A DNA stretch of 64,000 nucleotides from Herbaspirillum sp. WKF16 (GTDB taxonomy: Bacteria > Pseudomonadota > Gammaproteobacteria > Burkholderiales > Burkholderiaceae_D), in assembly GCF_028993615.1 (NCBI RefSeq), contig NZ_CP118632.1:1612001-1676000 (forward strand), in the 5' to 3' direction. The translations under genes and the position numbers were made by a program. Below are positions 17,539 through 27,228 of this stretch, piece after piece; the first letter of the stretch is position 1, and each line of letters begins with the position of its first letter. The notes under the pieces were generated by a model. That model did no database searches, was not told the DNA's origin, and saw only the letters and a program-made list of their open reading frames with translations.

Positions 17539-19017
17539 ATGACTATGCACAAGACCATTCATCCATTTCCCGCCGCGCGCCTGGTCGCGCTGGCCGCCGC
17601 CGCGCTGCTGGCCGGCTGCGCGCTCGGTCCCGACTATGCCGGTCCGCCGGAGGCCGCGCCCCACGCCGGCGCCGGCGGCCGCTTCGTGCGCGCCGGCGCC
17701 GACGCCGATGCCGCCATCCCCGCCAACCGCTGGTGGGAAGGGCTGGGCGATCCCCTGCTCAACAGCCTGGTGCAGCGCGCGCTGGAGGCCAATCCCAATC
17801 TCGGCGTGGCGCGCGCCCGGCTGCTGCAGTCGCGCGCCGCGCTGGGGCTGGAGGAGGCCAACGCCGCGCCCAGCGTCGGCGCCTCGGCGCTGGCGGCGCA
17901 TGCGCGGTTGCCGCCGGTGAACCTGCAAGGACTGTCGGGCTCCTCGAATTCCTCTTCGTCCTCCTCGTCGTCGCCGACCAGCGTCAACCTCTACAGCCTG
18001 GGCTTCGACGCCAGCTGGGAGGTCGACCTGTTCGGCGCCCACCGGCGCGCGGTGCAGGCCGCCGGCGCCGGCGCCCAGGCGGCCGAGGCCTCGCTGGCCG
18101 ACGTCCAGGTCAGCCTGGCGGCCGAAGTGGCCAATGCCTACATCAACCTGCGCGACCGCCAGCAGCGCCTGGCGCTGGGCGAGCAATCGGTCAAGGCGCA
18201 GGAAAACATGCTGGCGCTGACCGGTCAGCGCGTCGAGCGCGGCACTGCATCGTCGCTGGACCAGATCCGCATCCAGAACCAGCTCGACGGCACCCGCGCC
18301 GACCTGGTGCCGCTGCAGGCCGAGCGCGACGCTTACCTGAACCAGCTGGCCACGCTGCTGGGGCAGGAGCCGGGCGCGCTGGACAACGAGCTGGCCGCTA
18401 TCGCGCCGGTGCCGCTGCCGCCGCAGCAGGTCGCGGTGGGCGACCCGGCGGCGCTGTTGCGTCGCCGCCCCGACGTGCGCGCGGCCGAACGCACGCTGGC
18501 CTCCGACACCGCCAAGATCGGCCAGGCTGAGGCGGCGCGCTATCCCAGCCTGAAGCTGTTTGGCGTGCTCGGCCTGGGCGGCACGCATCCGTCCGACCTC
18601 ACCAGGCTGGACGACTTCGCCGCCATCGGCGCGCCCATGCTGAGCTGGAATTTCCTCGACTTCGGTCGCGCCAAGGCGCGCGTCACGCAGGCCGAGCGCG
18701 TGCGCGACGAGGCCGAGATGAAGTATCGCCAGGCGGTGCTGGAGGCGCTGCGCGATGCCGAGGACTCGCTCTCGCGCTTCCGCTACGGCCGCGTGACGGT
18801 GGCCACCGTGGCGCGCAGCAAGGCTTCTGCCGACCGTGCGCTGGCGTTGGCCAGCCAGCGCTACCAGGCCGGCACCGGCACGCTCATCGAGGTGCTGGAC
18901 ACCACGCGCCAGCAGCTCGTCGCGCAGCAGAACCTGTTGCAGGCCGAGGCCAACCTGACGCGCAGCTTCGTGGGCATCCAGAAGGCGCTGGGCCTGGGCT
19001 GGTCGGATCAGTCCTGA
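17539..19017 (+). CDS. NodT/OprM-type outer-membrane efflux lipoprotein
   Basis: 492 residues. A signal peptide ends in the lipobox LLAGC, followed by ALGPDYAGPP, the usual start of mature OprM-like channels. Two repeats follow, with WWEGLGDPLLNSLVQRALEANPNL and LLRRRPDVRAAERTL. It forms the outer-membrane exit of the EmrAB-type pump. The start lies 2 nt after the emrB-type stop. Residues about 133-146 hold an almost pure Ser run (17937-17976) within a surface loop, unusual for the family. A terminator follows. Confidence 0.9.
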   Translation: MTMHKTIHPFPAARLVALAAAALLAGCALGPDYAGPPEAAPHAGAGGRFVRAGADADAAIPANRWWEGLGDPLLNSLVQRALEANPNLGVARARLLQSRAALGLEEANAAPSVGASALAAHARLPPVNLQGLSGSSNSSSSSSSSPTSVNLYSLGFDASWEVDLFGAHRRAVQAAGAGAQAAEASLADVQVSLAAEVANAYINLRDRQQRLALGEQSVKAQENMLALTGQRVERGTASSLDQIRIQNQLDGTRADLVPLQAERDAYLNQLATLLGQEPGALDNELAAIAPVPLPPQQVAVGDPAALLRRRPDVRAAERTLASDTAKIGQAEAARYPSLKLFGVLGLGGTHPSDLTRLDDFAAIGAPMLSWNFLDFGRAKARVTQAERVRDEAEMKYRQAVLEALRDAEDSLSRFRYGRVTVATVARSKASADRALALASQRYQAGTGTLIEVLDTTRQQLVAQQNLLQAEANLTRSFVGIQKALGLGWSDQS

Positions 19018-19041
19018 ACGCGCAGCGTTGCACCCTGCAAG

Positions 19042-19075
19042 AATGCCGTGGCCGGTTTCCCGCCACGGCATTTTT
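19042..19075 (+). terminator. Intrinsic terminator after the efflux operon
   Basis: Perfect 11-bp stem (19042-19052 with 19062-19072, arm AATGCCGTGGC), 9-nt loop, then TTT. It lies between the efflux operon and the opposing LysR gene and could serve both. Confidence 0.8.
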
Positions 19076-19090
19076 CATTGCGGCGCCGGA

Positions 19091-20002
19091 CTACAGGTCC
19101 TTGCTCAGGTCCGCCACCAGGTATTCGAGGAAGATCTCCACGCTGCGCGGCAGCGTGCGTCCGGCCAGCGTCTGCACTTCGACGAAACGGCCGTCGTCGG
19201 GACAATCGCGGATCGGCCGCATGGTCAGCTCGCCGCTGGCGATGCGGTAGCGCACCGTGACCTCGCCGGTGATCGAGAGCGCATCGTTGTCCAGCACGTA
19301 ATTGTGCAGCGCCTGGATGTAGTTGCTGGTCATGACAGGTTCGATTACGACCTGCTGGCGGCTGCAGGCGATGTCGAACAGCTGGCGCAGCGTGGTGGTG
19401 GGATCCGGCAGCGCCAGTGGGTAAGGGCGGATCTGCGACAGCGAGATCTGGCGGAAGCGCGCCAGCGGATGCTCGTTGCGCATCACCAGCGCGATCGGGC
19501 CGGGCTGGCGGTGCACCACCTTGATCTCCGGCTCCGGCAGGCGCGAGAAGGTCAGGCCGATGTCGGCATTGCCCTCGCGCACCTGGCGCGATACCGCCGC
19601 CGGCGCGCCGACGAAGAGCTGGAACACGAAGCCGGGGTATTTCTTCTGGAAGGCGTTGATCAGTCGCGGCAGGAAATCGATCGAGAAACCCTCCGAGGCC
19701 GACAGCCGCACGCGCCCGCTGCGCAAGCCCTTGAGCGCCTGCAGGTCGGCCACCACCCGATCCGCCTCCAGCGCCATCTTGCGCGCATGCGCGGCCAGCA
19801 TCTCGCCGCCGGCCGAGAGCACCATGCCGCGCGGGCGCCGCTCGAACAGCACGGTGTCCAGGGTTGCCTCCAGGCTGCTGATCTGGCGGCTGATGGCGGA
19901 GCTGGCCACGTTGAGCCGTTGCGAGGCTTCGCTGATGGAACCGCAGCGGACCACTTCCAGGAAGTAGCGCAGGGCGGTGTCTTGCAGGTGCTGCGATTTC
20001 AT
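19091..20002 (-). CDS. LysR family regulator, probably of the peptide ABC operon
   Basis: 303 residues: an N-terminal winged helix (FLEVVRCGSISEASQRLNVA, SSAISRQISSLEATLDTVLF) and a periplasmic-binding-type effector domain. The start at 20002 follows GAGG on the minus strand; the frame extends 20 codons further without a better site. It is divergent from the peptide importer genes, with a TTGTG-N3-CACAA palindrome in the shared gap, so it likely controls them. The effector is unknown. Confidence 0.87.
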   Translation of the reverse strand: MKSQHLQDTALRYFLEVVRCGSISEASQRLNVASSAISRQISSLEATLDTVLFERRPRGMVLSAGGEMLAAHARKMALEADRVVADLQALKGLRSGRVRLSASEGFSIDFLPRLINAFQKKYPGFVFQLFVGAPAAVSRQVREGNADIGLTFSRLPEPEIKVVHRQPGPIALVMRNEHPLARFRQISLSQIRPYPLALPDPTTTLRQLFDIACSRQQVVIEPVMTSNYIQALHNYVLDNDALSITGEVTVRYRIASGELTMRPIRDCPDDGRFVEVQTLAGRTLPRSVEIFLEYLVADLSKDL

Positions 20003-20331
20003 TGCGGGCCTCGTTTCGGTGCTGTGGGCCGGCGGTTGGCGGCGGCCCGGAAAATATTTCAAACGATTTATTTGGTGCGGGCTTCACGTCTTTGGTGCGC
20101 CTGCCGCCGCGCAACCGCCGGCAAAAATGCTGCATCTGCTTGCGGCGCCGCGGCCCAGCTGTAATGCGGGTTTTGCGGCCGGCATCACATTGTGGTGCAC
20201 AAATCCAGTCATCTGTTTTCGGCAACGCAGGCTTAGAAATTTGCTTATTGCGGCATCGATAAAACGTGGCCTAGTATGCCCTCGACGTCGCTGTTTTTTC
20301 AAATTTCTCTTAATCGAAAGAAGGGGTTGGA
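20003..20331. other. Divergent control region, LysR gene and peptide ABC operon
   Basis: 329 nt without a gene. It contains the palindrome at 20190-20202 and a possible -10 (TAGTAT, 20272-20277) for the ABC operon with no clear -35, as is common for LysR-activated promoters. Nothing else stands out. Confidence 0.5.
20190..20202. promoter_or_regulatory. Candidate LysR-binding palindrome
   Basis: TTGTGGTGCACAA has perfect 5-bp arms (TTGTG/CACAA) and fits the T-N11-A core of LysR boxes. It lies about 75 nt upstream of the possible -10 of the ABC operon. Confidence 0.5.
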
Positions 20332-21870
20332 ATGAACGCACTAAAGAAATCCGCACTGGCATGGACGCGATGTGCGCTGCTGGCGGCCGGCGCCGGCGCA
20401 TCGTTTTCAGCGATGGCCACCAAGGCCAACGACACCCTCATCTATGCCTCCGACAGCGAGGTCGAAAACATCAGCCAATATCACAACAACCTGCGCGAAG
20501 GCGTGATCCTGGCCCACCTGATCTGGGACACCCTGGTGTACCGCGACCCCAAGACCAACGAATACAAGCCGCAGCTGGCGACCGCCTGGAAGTGGGAGTC
20601 GCCCACCGCGCTGGTGCTGGACCTGCGCCAGGGCGTGACGTTCCAGAACGGCGACAAGTTCGGCGCCGATGATGTGGTGTTCACCTTCAACTACGCCGTT
20701 TCGCCGGAGTCGAAGGCGGTGACGCGCCAGAATACCGACTGGATCAAGAGCGCCGAGAAGCTGGGCGACTACAAGGTGCGCCTGAACCTGAAGGCGCCGT
20801 TCCCGGCCGCGCTGGAATACCTGGCCGGCCCGCTGCCGATCTACCCGGCGGCCTACTTCAAGAAGGTCGGGCTGGAGGGCTTCTCCAAGGCGCCGATCGG
20901 CACCGGCCCGTACAAGGTCACCTCGGTCACGCCGGGGCAGGGCGTGACGCTGGTCAAGAACGCCGGTTACTTCAAGGACAGCCCGCAGGGCCAGCCCTCC
21001 ATCGGCAACATCAAGTTCGTGGTCATCCCCGATCCGGAAACGCGCGCGGCCCAGCTCATGACCGGCGCCATCGACTGGATCTGGCGCGTGCCGCCGGACC
21101 AGGCCGATTCGCTCAAGACCAACCCCAAGCTGGCGGTGCAAAGCGGCGAGACCATGCGCGTGGGCTTCGTCACGCTGGACGCCACCGGCTCCTCCTCGGC
21201 CAACTCGCCGTTCAAGGATGTGCGCGTGCGCCAGGCGGTGAACCATGCGATCAACCGCAAGGGCATCGCCGAGAACCTGATGCGCGGCGGCAGCCAGCCG
21301 GTCTATACGGCTTGCTTCCGTACCCAGTTCGGGTGCGATAGCAACGCCGCCATCAAGTTCGACTACAACCCGGCCAAGGCCAAGGAGCTGCTGGCGGCGG
21401 CCGGCTATGCCAACGGCTTCGACACCGATATCTATGCCTACCGCGAGCGCGAGGTGGCCGAGGCCATCATCGGCGACCTGCACAAGGTGGGCATCCGCGC
21501 GCGGCTGCACTACATGAAGTTCGCGGCCCTGCAGAACGAGTACCGCGCCGGCAAGACGCCCATGAGTTTCTATTCCTGGGGCTCGTTCTCGATGAACGAC
21601 ACCTCGGCCTTCGCCGGCGTCTACTTCAAGGGCAGCGCCGACGACATCACCAAGGATCCGCAGTTGCAGCAGTACCTGCAGACGGCCGACTCCTCGATCG
21701 ATCCGGCGGTGCGCAAGGCCAACTACACCAAGGCGCAGGAGCTGATCTCCAAGCAGGCCTACGTGGCGCCGCTGTTCTCGTATTCGACTTTCTACGCCTA
21801 CAGCGCGCAGCTGAAGTTCCAGGGCTATCCGGATGAGCTGCCCCGTTTCTACGAGGCTGCCTGGAAGTAG
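20332..21870 (+). CDS. Peptide-type ABC transporter substrate-binding protein (family 5)
   Basis: 512 residues with a signal peptide (basic MNALKKS, hydrophobic core, cleavage near SAMA-TK). The mature protein carries SBP family 5 features: LATAWKWESPTALVLDLRQG, VTFQNGDKFGADDVVFTFNY, APIGTGPYKVTS and VRQAVNHAINRKGIAENLM. It captures peptides or related solutes in the periplasm for the DppBCDF-type importer encoded next. First gene of the operon, followed by a GC hairpin that may raise its expression over the other components. The linked M20 enzymes suggest peptide or N-acyl amino acid substrates. Confidence 0.92.
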   Translation: MNALKKSALAWTRCALLAAGAGASFSAMATKANDTLIYASDSEVENISQYHNNLREGVILAHLIWDTLVYRDPKTNEYKPQLATAWKWESPTALVLDLRQGVTFQNGDKFGADDVVFTFNYAVSPESKAVTRQNTDWIKSAEKLGDYKVRLNLKAPFPAALEYLAGPLPIYPAAYFKKVGLEGFSKAPIGTGPYKVTSVTPGQGVTLVKNAGYFKDSPQGQPSIGNIKFVVIPDPETRAAQLMTGAIDWIWRVPPDQADSLKTNPKLAVQSGETMRVGFVTLDATGSSSANSPFKDVRVRQAVNHAINRKGIAENLMRGGSQPVYTACFRTQFGCDSNAAIKFDYNPAKAKELLAAAGYANGFDTDIYAYREREVAEAIIGDLHKVGIRARLHYMKFAALQNEYRAGKTPMSFYSWGSFSMNDTSAFAGVYFKGSADDITKDPQLQQYLQTADSSIDPAVRKANYTKAQELISKQAYVAPLFSYSTFYAYSAQLKFQGYPDELPRFYEAAWK

Positions 21871-21876
21871 CAGGCC

Positions 21877-21901
21877 GGGCGCCGGGGTTTGCCCGGCGCC
21901 C
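21877..21901 (+). terminator. GC-rich hairpin between binding-protein and permease genes
   Basis: Perfect 10-bp stem (21877-21886 with 21892-21901, arm GGGCGCCGGG), 5-nt loop, no T-run. Such hairpins commonly protect the upstream binding-protein mRNA or act as partial attenuators. It is unlikely to be a full terminator. Confidence 0.5.
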
Positions 21902-21944
21902 TGACTCACCCGCATTCCCGCCAACCGCCCGAGGAAAGGCCGCC

Positions 21945-22862
21945 ATGTTGATCTACATCCTGCGCCGTATGGCCATCGCCCTGTGCGTGGCGCTGACGGT
22001 TTCCGTGGTCAGCTTCTCGCTGTTGCACCTGTCGGGCGACCTGGCGGTATCGATCGCCGGCCCCGAAGCCACCGCGGCCCAGGTCGAGGCGGTGCGCACC
22101 CAGTTCGGGCTGGACCGGCCGATGGCCACGCAATACCTGGAGTGGCTGGGCCGGGCCGTGCAGCTGGACTTCGGCAATTCCTTCTACTTCCAGGGGCCGG
22201 TCATGGAGATGATCGCCGAGCGCCTGCCGATCACCTTCAAGCTGGGCGGCAGCGCCTTGCTGCTGGCCATCTTTACAGCCATTCCGCTGGGCGTGCTGGC
22301 GGCGCTGTACCGCGACACCTGGCTCGACCGCGCGGCCTTGCTGGTGGCGGTGGTGGGGCAGGCGATGCCGAGCTTCTGGTTCGGCCTGACGCTGATCCTC
22401 ATCTTCGCCGTCACGCTGCACTGGCTGCCGGTGGCCGGCAACGAGGGGTGGCAAAACTTCATCCTGCCGGCCGTGGCGCTGGGCTACTACGCCATGCCGG
22501 CCATGATGCGCCTGACGCGCGCCGGCATGCTGGAGGTGCTGGGCTCGGACTACATCCGCACCGCGCGCGCCAAGGGCCTCTCCAAATCCAGGGTGGTGTT
22601 CAAGCACGCCTTGCGCAACGCGGTGATCCCGGTGGTGGCGCTGGCGGCGGTGGAGCTGGGCTTCATGCTGGGCGGTTCGGTGGTGATCGAATCGGTGTAT
22701 TCCATGCAGGGCCTGGGCCAACTGGCCTGGGACGCCATCTCGCGCAACGACTATCCCGTGGTGCAGGCGGTGGTGCTGATCATCGCCATGTTCTACATCG
22801 GCCTGACCTTCCTGGCCGACGTCATCAACGCGCTGCTCGACCCGCGCATCCGTACCCGCTGA
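21945..22862 (+). CDS. Peptide ABC transporter permease, DppB type
   Basis: 305 residues with six membrane helices. The N-terminal MLIYILRRMAIALCVALTVS is typical of DppB-type permeases, as are PMATQYLEWLGRAVQLDFGN and the EAA motif (YIRTARAKGLSKSRVVFKHALRNAVIP), which contacts the ATPases. It forms half of the inner-membrane channel with the following permease. GAGGAAAGG precedes the ATG. Confidence 0.93.
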   Translation: MLIYILRRMAIALCVALTVSVVSFSLLHLSGDLAVSIAGPEATAAQVEAVRTQFGLDRPMATQYLEWLGRAVQLDFGNSFYFQGPVMEMIAERLPITFKLGGSALLLAIFTAIPLGVLAALYRDTWLDRAALLVAVVGQAMPSFWFGLTLILIFAVTLHWLPVAGNEGWQNFILPAVALGYYAMPAMMRLTRAGMLEVLGSDYIRTARAKGLSKSRVVFKHALRNAVIPVVALAAVELGFMLGGSVVIESVYSMQGLGQLAWDAISRNDYPVVQAVVLIIAMFYIGLTFLADVINALLDPRIRTR

Positions 22863-22891
22863 TCGCCAGGAACCAGGACCAAGGAGCCCAC

Positions 22892-23809
22892 ATGACCGCC
22901 ACTTCCCCCACCCTGCAAGCGGGCGCGCTGCTGCAGGTCGCCGTCAAGCCGGTCCCGCCGTGGCGCCGCAAGCTGAACCGCCTGCTGGGCCATCGCGGCC
23001 TGATGCTGGGCGCTGCGGTGCTGGCGCTGGTGGCGCTGGCGGCGATCTTCGCGCCGCTGCTGGCGCCGCACGATCCCTTCGACCAGAACGTCTCGGCGCG
23101 CCTGATCCCGCCGGTGTGGCATGCCCAGGGTAGCTGGGAACATATCCTCGGTACCGACAAGCTGGGGCGCGACTATCTCTCGCGGCTGATCTACGGCACC
23201 CGCGTCTCGCTGACCATCGGCATTGCCGCCGCGCTGATCTCGGGCCTGATCGGCACCACGCTGGGCGTGCTGGCCGGCTACTTCGGCGGGCGCACCGACG
23301 CCGTGATCAGCTACCTGATCACCACCCGGCTGGCCATGCCGGTGGTGCTGGTGGCGCTGGCCATGGCCTCGCTGGTGGGCGGCTCGCTGAAGGTGGTGAT
23401 CGTGCTGCTGGGGCTGCTGCTGTGGGACCGCTTCGCGGTGGTCACGCGCTCGGCCACGCAGCAGCTGCGCGACGCCGAGTTCATCGCCGCCGCCAAGTCC
23501 ATCGGCGCCTCCACGCCCTACATCCTGGCGCGCGAGATCCTGCCCAACATCATGGGCGCGCTGATCGTGGTGGCGACGCTGGAGATGGCGCACGCGATCC
23601 TGCTGGAAGCCACGCTGTCCTTCCTCGGCCTGGGCGTGCAGCCGCCCATGCCCTCCTGGGGGCTGATGGTGGCCGAGGGCAAGTCCTACATGTTCTTCAA
23701 GCCGTGGGTGATCGTCATCCCGGGCCTGGCGCTGGCGCTGCTGGTGCTGGCCATCAACCTGGTGGGCGACGGCATCCGCGATGTCAACGCGCCCGATGGC
23801 CGCAACTGA
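22892..23809 (+). CDS. Peptide ABC transporter permease, DppC type
   Basis: 305 residues. After a cytoplasmic N-terminus comes a helix with GLMLGAAVLALVALAAIFAP, then LAPHDPFDQN, LGTDKLGRDYLSRLIYGTRV and the EAA region FIAAAKSIGASTPYILAREI, all marks of DppC/OppC permeases. Partner of the preceding DppB-type subunit. AAGGAG lies 6 nt before the ATG at 22892, which fixes the start. Confidence 0.93.
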   Translation: MTATSPTLQAGALLQVAVKPVPPWRRKLNRLLGHRGLMLGAAVLALVALAAIFAPLLAPHDPFDQNVSARLIPPVWHAQGSWEHILGTDKLGRDYLSRLIYGTRVSLTIGIAAALISGLIGTTLGVLAGYFGGRTDAVISYLITTRLAMPVVLVALAMASLVGGSLKVVIVLLGLLLWDRFAVVTRSATQQLRDAEFIAAAKSIGASTPYILAREILPNIMGALIVVATLEMAHAILLEATLSFLGLGVQPPMPSWGLMVAEGKSYMFFKPWVIVIPGLALALLVLAINLVGDGIRDVNAPDGRN

Positions 23810-23825
23810 GCCCAAGGAGAAAGCC

Positions 23826-24836
23826 ATGAGCGTATTGCTCGATGTGAAAAACCTGAAGGTGGACCTGCCCACCGAGAACGGCATGCTGCACGCCGTGCGC
23901 GGCATCGACTTCCAGGTCAGGCGCGGCGAGATGCTGTGCCTGGTGGGCGAGTCCGGCTGCGGCAAGTCTATGACCTCGCTGGCGCTGATGGGACTGCTGC
24001 CGCGCAAGGCGCGCTGCAGCGCAGACCATATCCTGTTCGACGGCGCCGATCTCAACGGGATGAGCGAAAAACAGCTGATGCAGCTGCGCGGCAAGCGCAT
24101 GGCCATGATCTTCCAGGAGCCGATGACCTCGCTCAATCCGGCCTACACGCTGGGCAACCAGCTGTGCGAGGCGATGCTGCAGCAGCCGCGCGTGTCCCGC
24201 GCCGAGGCGCGCGAGCGGGCGATCTACCTGCTGCACCGCACCGGCATCGCCAACGCCGAGGACCGGCTGCGGCAGTATCCGCACCAGCTCTCCGGCGGCC
24301 TGCGCCAGCGCGTGATGATCGCCATGTCGCTCATGTGCAGCCCCGACCTGATCATCGCCGACGAGCCGACCACGGCGCTGGACGTCACCATCCAGGCGCA
24401 GATCCTGCGCATGATCCGCGAGCTGCAGCGGGAGTTCGGCACCGCGGTGATCTTCATCACCCACGACCTCGGCGTGGTCTCGCGCATCGCCGACCGCGTG
24501 GCGGTGATGTACGCCGGACAGGTGGTGGAGACCACCGACGTCGCCCAGCTGTTCGCCCAGCCGCGCCATCCCTATACCCGCGGCCTGCTGAACTGCATCC
24601 CGGTGCGCGGTAAGACGCTGCCGGGCAGCCGCCTGCAGGCCATCCCGGGCGTGGTGCCCAGCCTGGTCGGGGAGGTCTCGGGCTGCGCCTTCCGCAATCG
24701 CTGCGCCAGGGCCGACGGCGGCTGCGAGACCGATCCGCCGATGCCCGACAAGGGCCGCGCGACGGCGCCGCACCACGTGCGTTGCCACAAGCCGGACGCG
24801 TCGACGCAGGCCGAACCGACGGAGGCGCTGGCATGA
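23826..24836 (+). CDS. Peptide ABC transporter ATP-binding protein, DppD type
   Basis: 336 residues: Walker [10 protein letters not shown]-loop [11 protein letters not shown], signature LSGGLRQR, Walker [13 protein letters not shown] and H-loop ITHDLGV, plus the C-terminal oligopeptide-transporter region with cysteines ([16 protein letters not shown]) typical of DppD/OppD. AAGGAG precedes the ATG at 23826. The stop overlaps the next ATPase gene by 4 nt. Confidence 0.94.
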   Translation: MSVLLDVKNLKVDLPTENGMLHAVRGIDFQVRRGEMLCLVGESGCGKSMTSLALMGLLPRKARCSADHILFDGADLNGMSEKQLMQLRGKRMAMIFQEPMTSLNPAYTLGNQLCEAMLQQPRVSRAEARERAIYLLHRTGIANAEDRLRQYPHQLSGGLRQRVMIAMSLMCSPDLIIADEPTTALDVTIQAQILRMIRELQREFGTAVIFITHDLGVVSRIADRVAVMYAGQVVETTDVAQLFAQPRHPYTRGLLNCIPVRGKTLPGSRLQAIPGVVPSLVGEVSGCAFRNRCARADGGCETDPPMPDKGRATAPHHVRCHKPDASTQAEPTEALA

Positions 24837-25693
24837 GCACGCATGACACGCAACAGGCGCAACAAACGCAGGCGCAAGGCGACGACATCGCGCTGGAGCT
24901 GTGCGCGCTGTCCAAGGTGTACCGGCTCAAGCGCGGCATGTTCAGGGAGCCGGGCGAGATCAGGGCGGTCGACGACGTGTCGTTGCGCCTGTATCGCGGC
25001 GAGACGCTGGGCCTGGTGGGCGAATCCGGCTGCGGCAAGAGCACGCTGGCCAAGATGCTGCTGGGCTTGCTGGAACCGAGTTCGGGCAACGTGCTGATCA
25101 ACGGCCGCGAGGTCGATCCCGGCCACCGCAAGGAGCATGCGCGCCATATCCAGCCGATCTTCCAGGACCCGTACTCCTCGCTCAACCTGCGCAAGACGGT
25201 GGCCGACATCGTCGGCCTGCCGCTGAAGATCCACCGCATCGGCAGCGCCGCCGAGCGCGCCCGCAAGGTGCGCCAGATCCTCGACCTGGTGGGCATGCCC
25301 GAGCGCACCAGCGGCCAGTACCCGAACCAGCTCTCCGGCGGCCAGCGCCAGCGCGTGGCGATCGCGCGCGCGCTGATCCTGCGCCCCGACATCCTGATCT
25401 GCGACGAACCAACCTCGGCGCTGGACGTCTCGGTGCAGGCGCAGATACTGAACCTGCTACTGGACCTGAAGGCCGAGTTCGGACTGACCTACCTGTTCAT
25501 CAGCCACGACCTGGGCGTGGTGGAGCACCTGGTGGATCGGGTGGCGGTGATGAACCAGGGTCGCATCGTCGAGCTGCAGACGCGCGAGAAGATCTTCAGC
25601 GAAGCCCAGCATCCCTACACGCGCATGCTGCTGGCCTCGGCGCTGACGCCGGAGCCCGGCCGGGGCTTGCCGCAACTGGCCGCCGCCGCATGA
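24833..25693 (+). CDS. Peptide ABC transporter ATP-binding protein, DppF type
   Basis: 286 residues with Walker [10 protein letters not shown]-loop IFQDPYSSLNLR, signature LSGGQRQR, Walker B LICDEPTSALD and ISHDLGVVEHL. It pairs with the DppD-type ATPase. The ATG overlaps the preceding stop and follows GGAGG. The C-terminus (ALTPEPGRGLP) is shorter than in E. coli DppF and lacks the cysteine region. Confidence 0.93.
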   Translation: MSTHDTQQAQQTQAQGDDIALELCALSKVYRLKRGMFREPGEIRAVDDVSLRLYRGETLGLVGESGCGKSTLAKMLLGLLEPSSGNVLINGREVDPGHRKEHARHIQPIFQDPYSSLNLRKTVADIVGLPLKIHRIGSAAERARKVRQILDLVGMPERTSGQYPNQLSGGQRQRVAIARALILRPDILICDEPTSALDVSVQAQILNLLLDLKAEFGLTYLFISHDLGVVEHLVDRVAVMNQGRIVELQTREKIFSEAQHPYTRMLLASALTPEPGRGLPQLAAAA

Positions 25694-25794
25694 GATAAAG
25701 CGCAACCGCCCCATGGCCGCAGCTTGGACGCCGAAGCCGGCAGGGGCGGTTGCATCCCGTTTGCCCGAAGACATTTGACCAGAGGAGAAACAGC

Positions 25795-27204
25795 ATGAGC
25801 AGAGCACAAGCCATTGCCGGGGTGGAAGCGTATTTCGACGACGGCCGTTTCATGGAAACGATGAAGCGCCGCGTCGCCATCCGTACCGAGAGCCAGGAGC
25901 CGGCCAGCCGTCCCATCCTGTACGACTACCTGCATCAGGAGATCGTGCCCTATCTGCAGGGCCTGGGTTTCGCCTGCGAGGTGGTGGAGAACCCGCTGCC
26001 CAACGGCAGCCCGTTCCTGATCGGCGAGCGCCTGGAGGAGGGCGCCGCCTTCACGCTCCTGACCTACGGCCACGGCGACGTGGTGCGCGGCTACGACAAG
26101 CAGTGGCGCGCCGGCCTCTCGCCGTGGGAGATCGTGGTCGACGGCGACCGCTGGTACGGCCGCGGCACCGCCGACAACAAGGCCCAGCACACCATCAACT
26201 TCGCCGCGCTGGAAGAGGTGATGAAGGCGCGCGGCGGCAAGCTGGGCTACAACGTCAAGGTGATCCTGGAGATGGGCGAGGAGACCGGCTCGCCCGGCCT
26301 GAACGCGGTGTGCGCGCAATATGCGCAGCGCCTGAAGTCGGATATCTTCATCGCCTCCGACGGCCCGCGCGTGAACGCGCCTACGCCGACCATGTTCCTC
26401 GGCTCGCGCGGCGGCTGCAACTTCGACCTCAAGGTCAACCTGCGCGACGGCGGCCACCACTCCGGCAACTGGGGCGGCCTGCTGCGCAACCCCGGGGTGC
26501 GCCTGGCCAATGCGATCGCTTGCCTGGTCGACGGTCGCGGCCGCATCCGCGTGCCCAGCCTGTTGCCGCAATCGCTGCCGCAGAGCGTGCGCGAGGCGCT
26601 GGCCGACGTCAGGGTCGGCGGTGGCCCCAGCGATCCCGAGGTCGATACCGAATGGGGCGAACCGGGCATGACGCCGGCCGAGCGCGTGTTCGGCTGGAAC
26701 ACGCTGGAGGTGCTGGCCTTCAAGACCGGCAACCCGGAGGCGCCGGTCAACGCCATTCCCGGCCACGCCAGCGCGCATTGCCAGATCCGTTTCGTGGTGG
26801 GTAGCGACGACGGCAACTTCCTCGCCAATATCCGCGCCCATCTCGATGCGCACGGCTACAACGACGTCGAGGTGGCCTTGTCCGGCGTGCAGTTTTCCGC
26901 CACGCGGCTCGATCCGGACGACGAGTGGGTGCGCTGGGGCCTGGCCTCGATGCAGGAGACCAGCGGCAAGAAGCCCACGCTCCTGCCCAACCTCGGCGGC
27001 TCGCTGCCCAACGACGTGTTCTACGAGACGCTGGGCCTGCCCACGCTGTGGGTGCCGCACTCCTATCCGGCCTGCTCGCAGCACGCGCCCAACGAGCATA
27101 TACTGGCCAGCGTTTCGCGCGAATCGCTGCAAGTCATGGCCGGGCTGTTCTGGGACCTGGCCGAGCAGGGCGCGCAGGTCATGGCGCGCCGCGCGGCCGC
27201 CTGA
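25795..27204 (+). CDS. M20 family metallopeptidase (dipeptidase/carboxypeptidase type)
   Basis: 469 residues. Metal site elements: YGHGDVVRGYD, GRGTADNKAQH with the bridging Asp, MGEETGSPGL with the catalytic Glu pair, SDGPR, and a late His in PHSYPACSQHAPNE. It should hydrolyse peptides or related amides in the cytoplasm with two zinc ions. AGGAG precedes the ATG at 25795, chosen over an upstream TTG. Placed directly behind the peptide importer and followed by a second M20 gene, so the operon probably imports and breaks down one substrate class. Confidence 0.87.
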   Translation: MSRAQAIAGVEAYFDDGRFMETMKRRVAIRTESQEPASRPILYDYLHQEIVPYLQGLGFACEVVENPLPNGSPFLIGERLEEGAAFTLLTYGHGDVVRGYDKQWRAGLSPWEIVVDGDRWYGRGTADNKAQHTINFAALEEVMKARGGKLGYNVKVILEMGEETGSPGLNAVCAQYAQRLKSDIFIASDGPRVNAPTPTMFLGSRGGCNFDLKVNLRDGGHHSGNWGGLLRNPGVRLANAIACLVDGRGRIRVPSLLPQSLPQSVREALADVRVGGGPSDPEVDTEWGEPGMTPAERVFGWNTLEVLAFKTGNPEAPVNAIPGHASAHCQIRFVVGSDDGNFLANIRAHLDAHGYNDVEVALSGVQFSATRLDPDDEWVRWGLASMQETSGKKPTLLPNLGGSLPNDVFYETLGLPTLWVPHSYPACSQHAPNEHILASVSRESLQVMAGLFWDLAEQGAQVMARRAAA

Positions 27205-27228
27205 ACCGCAACCGCACGGAGAACAACA

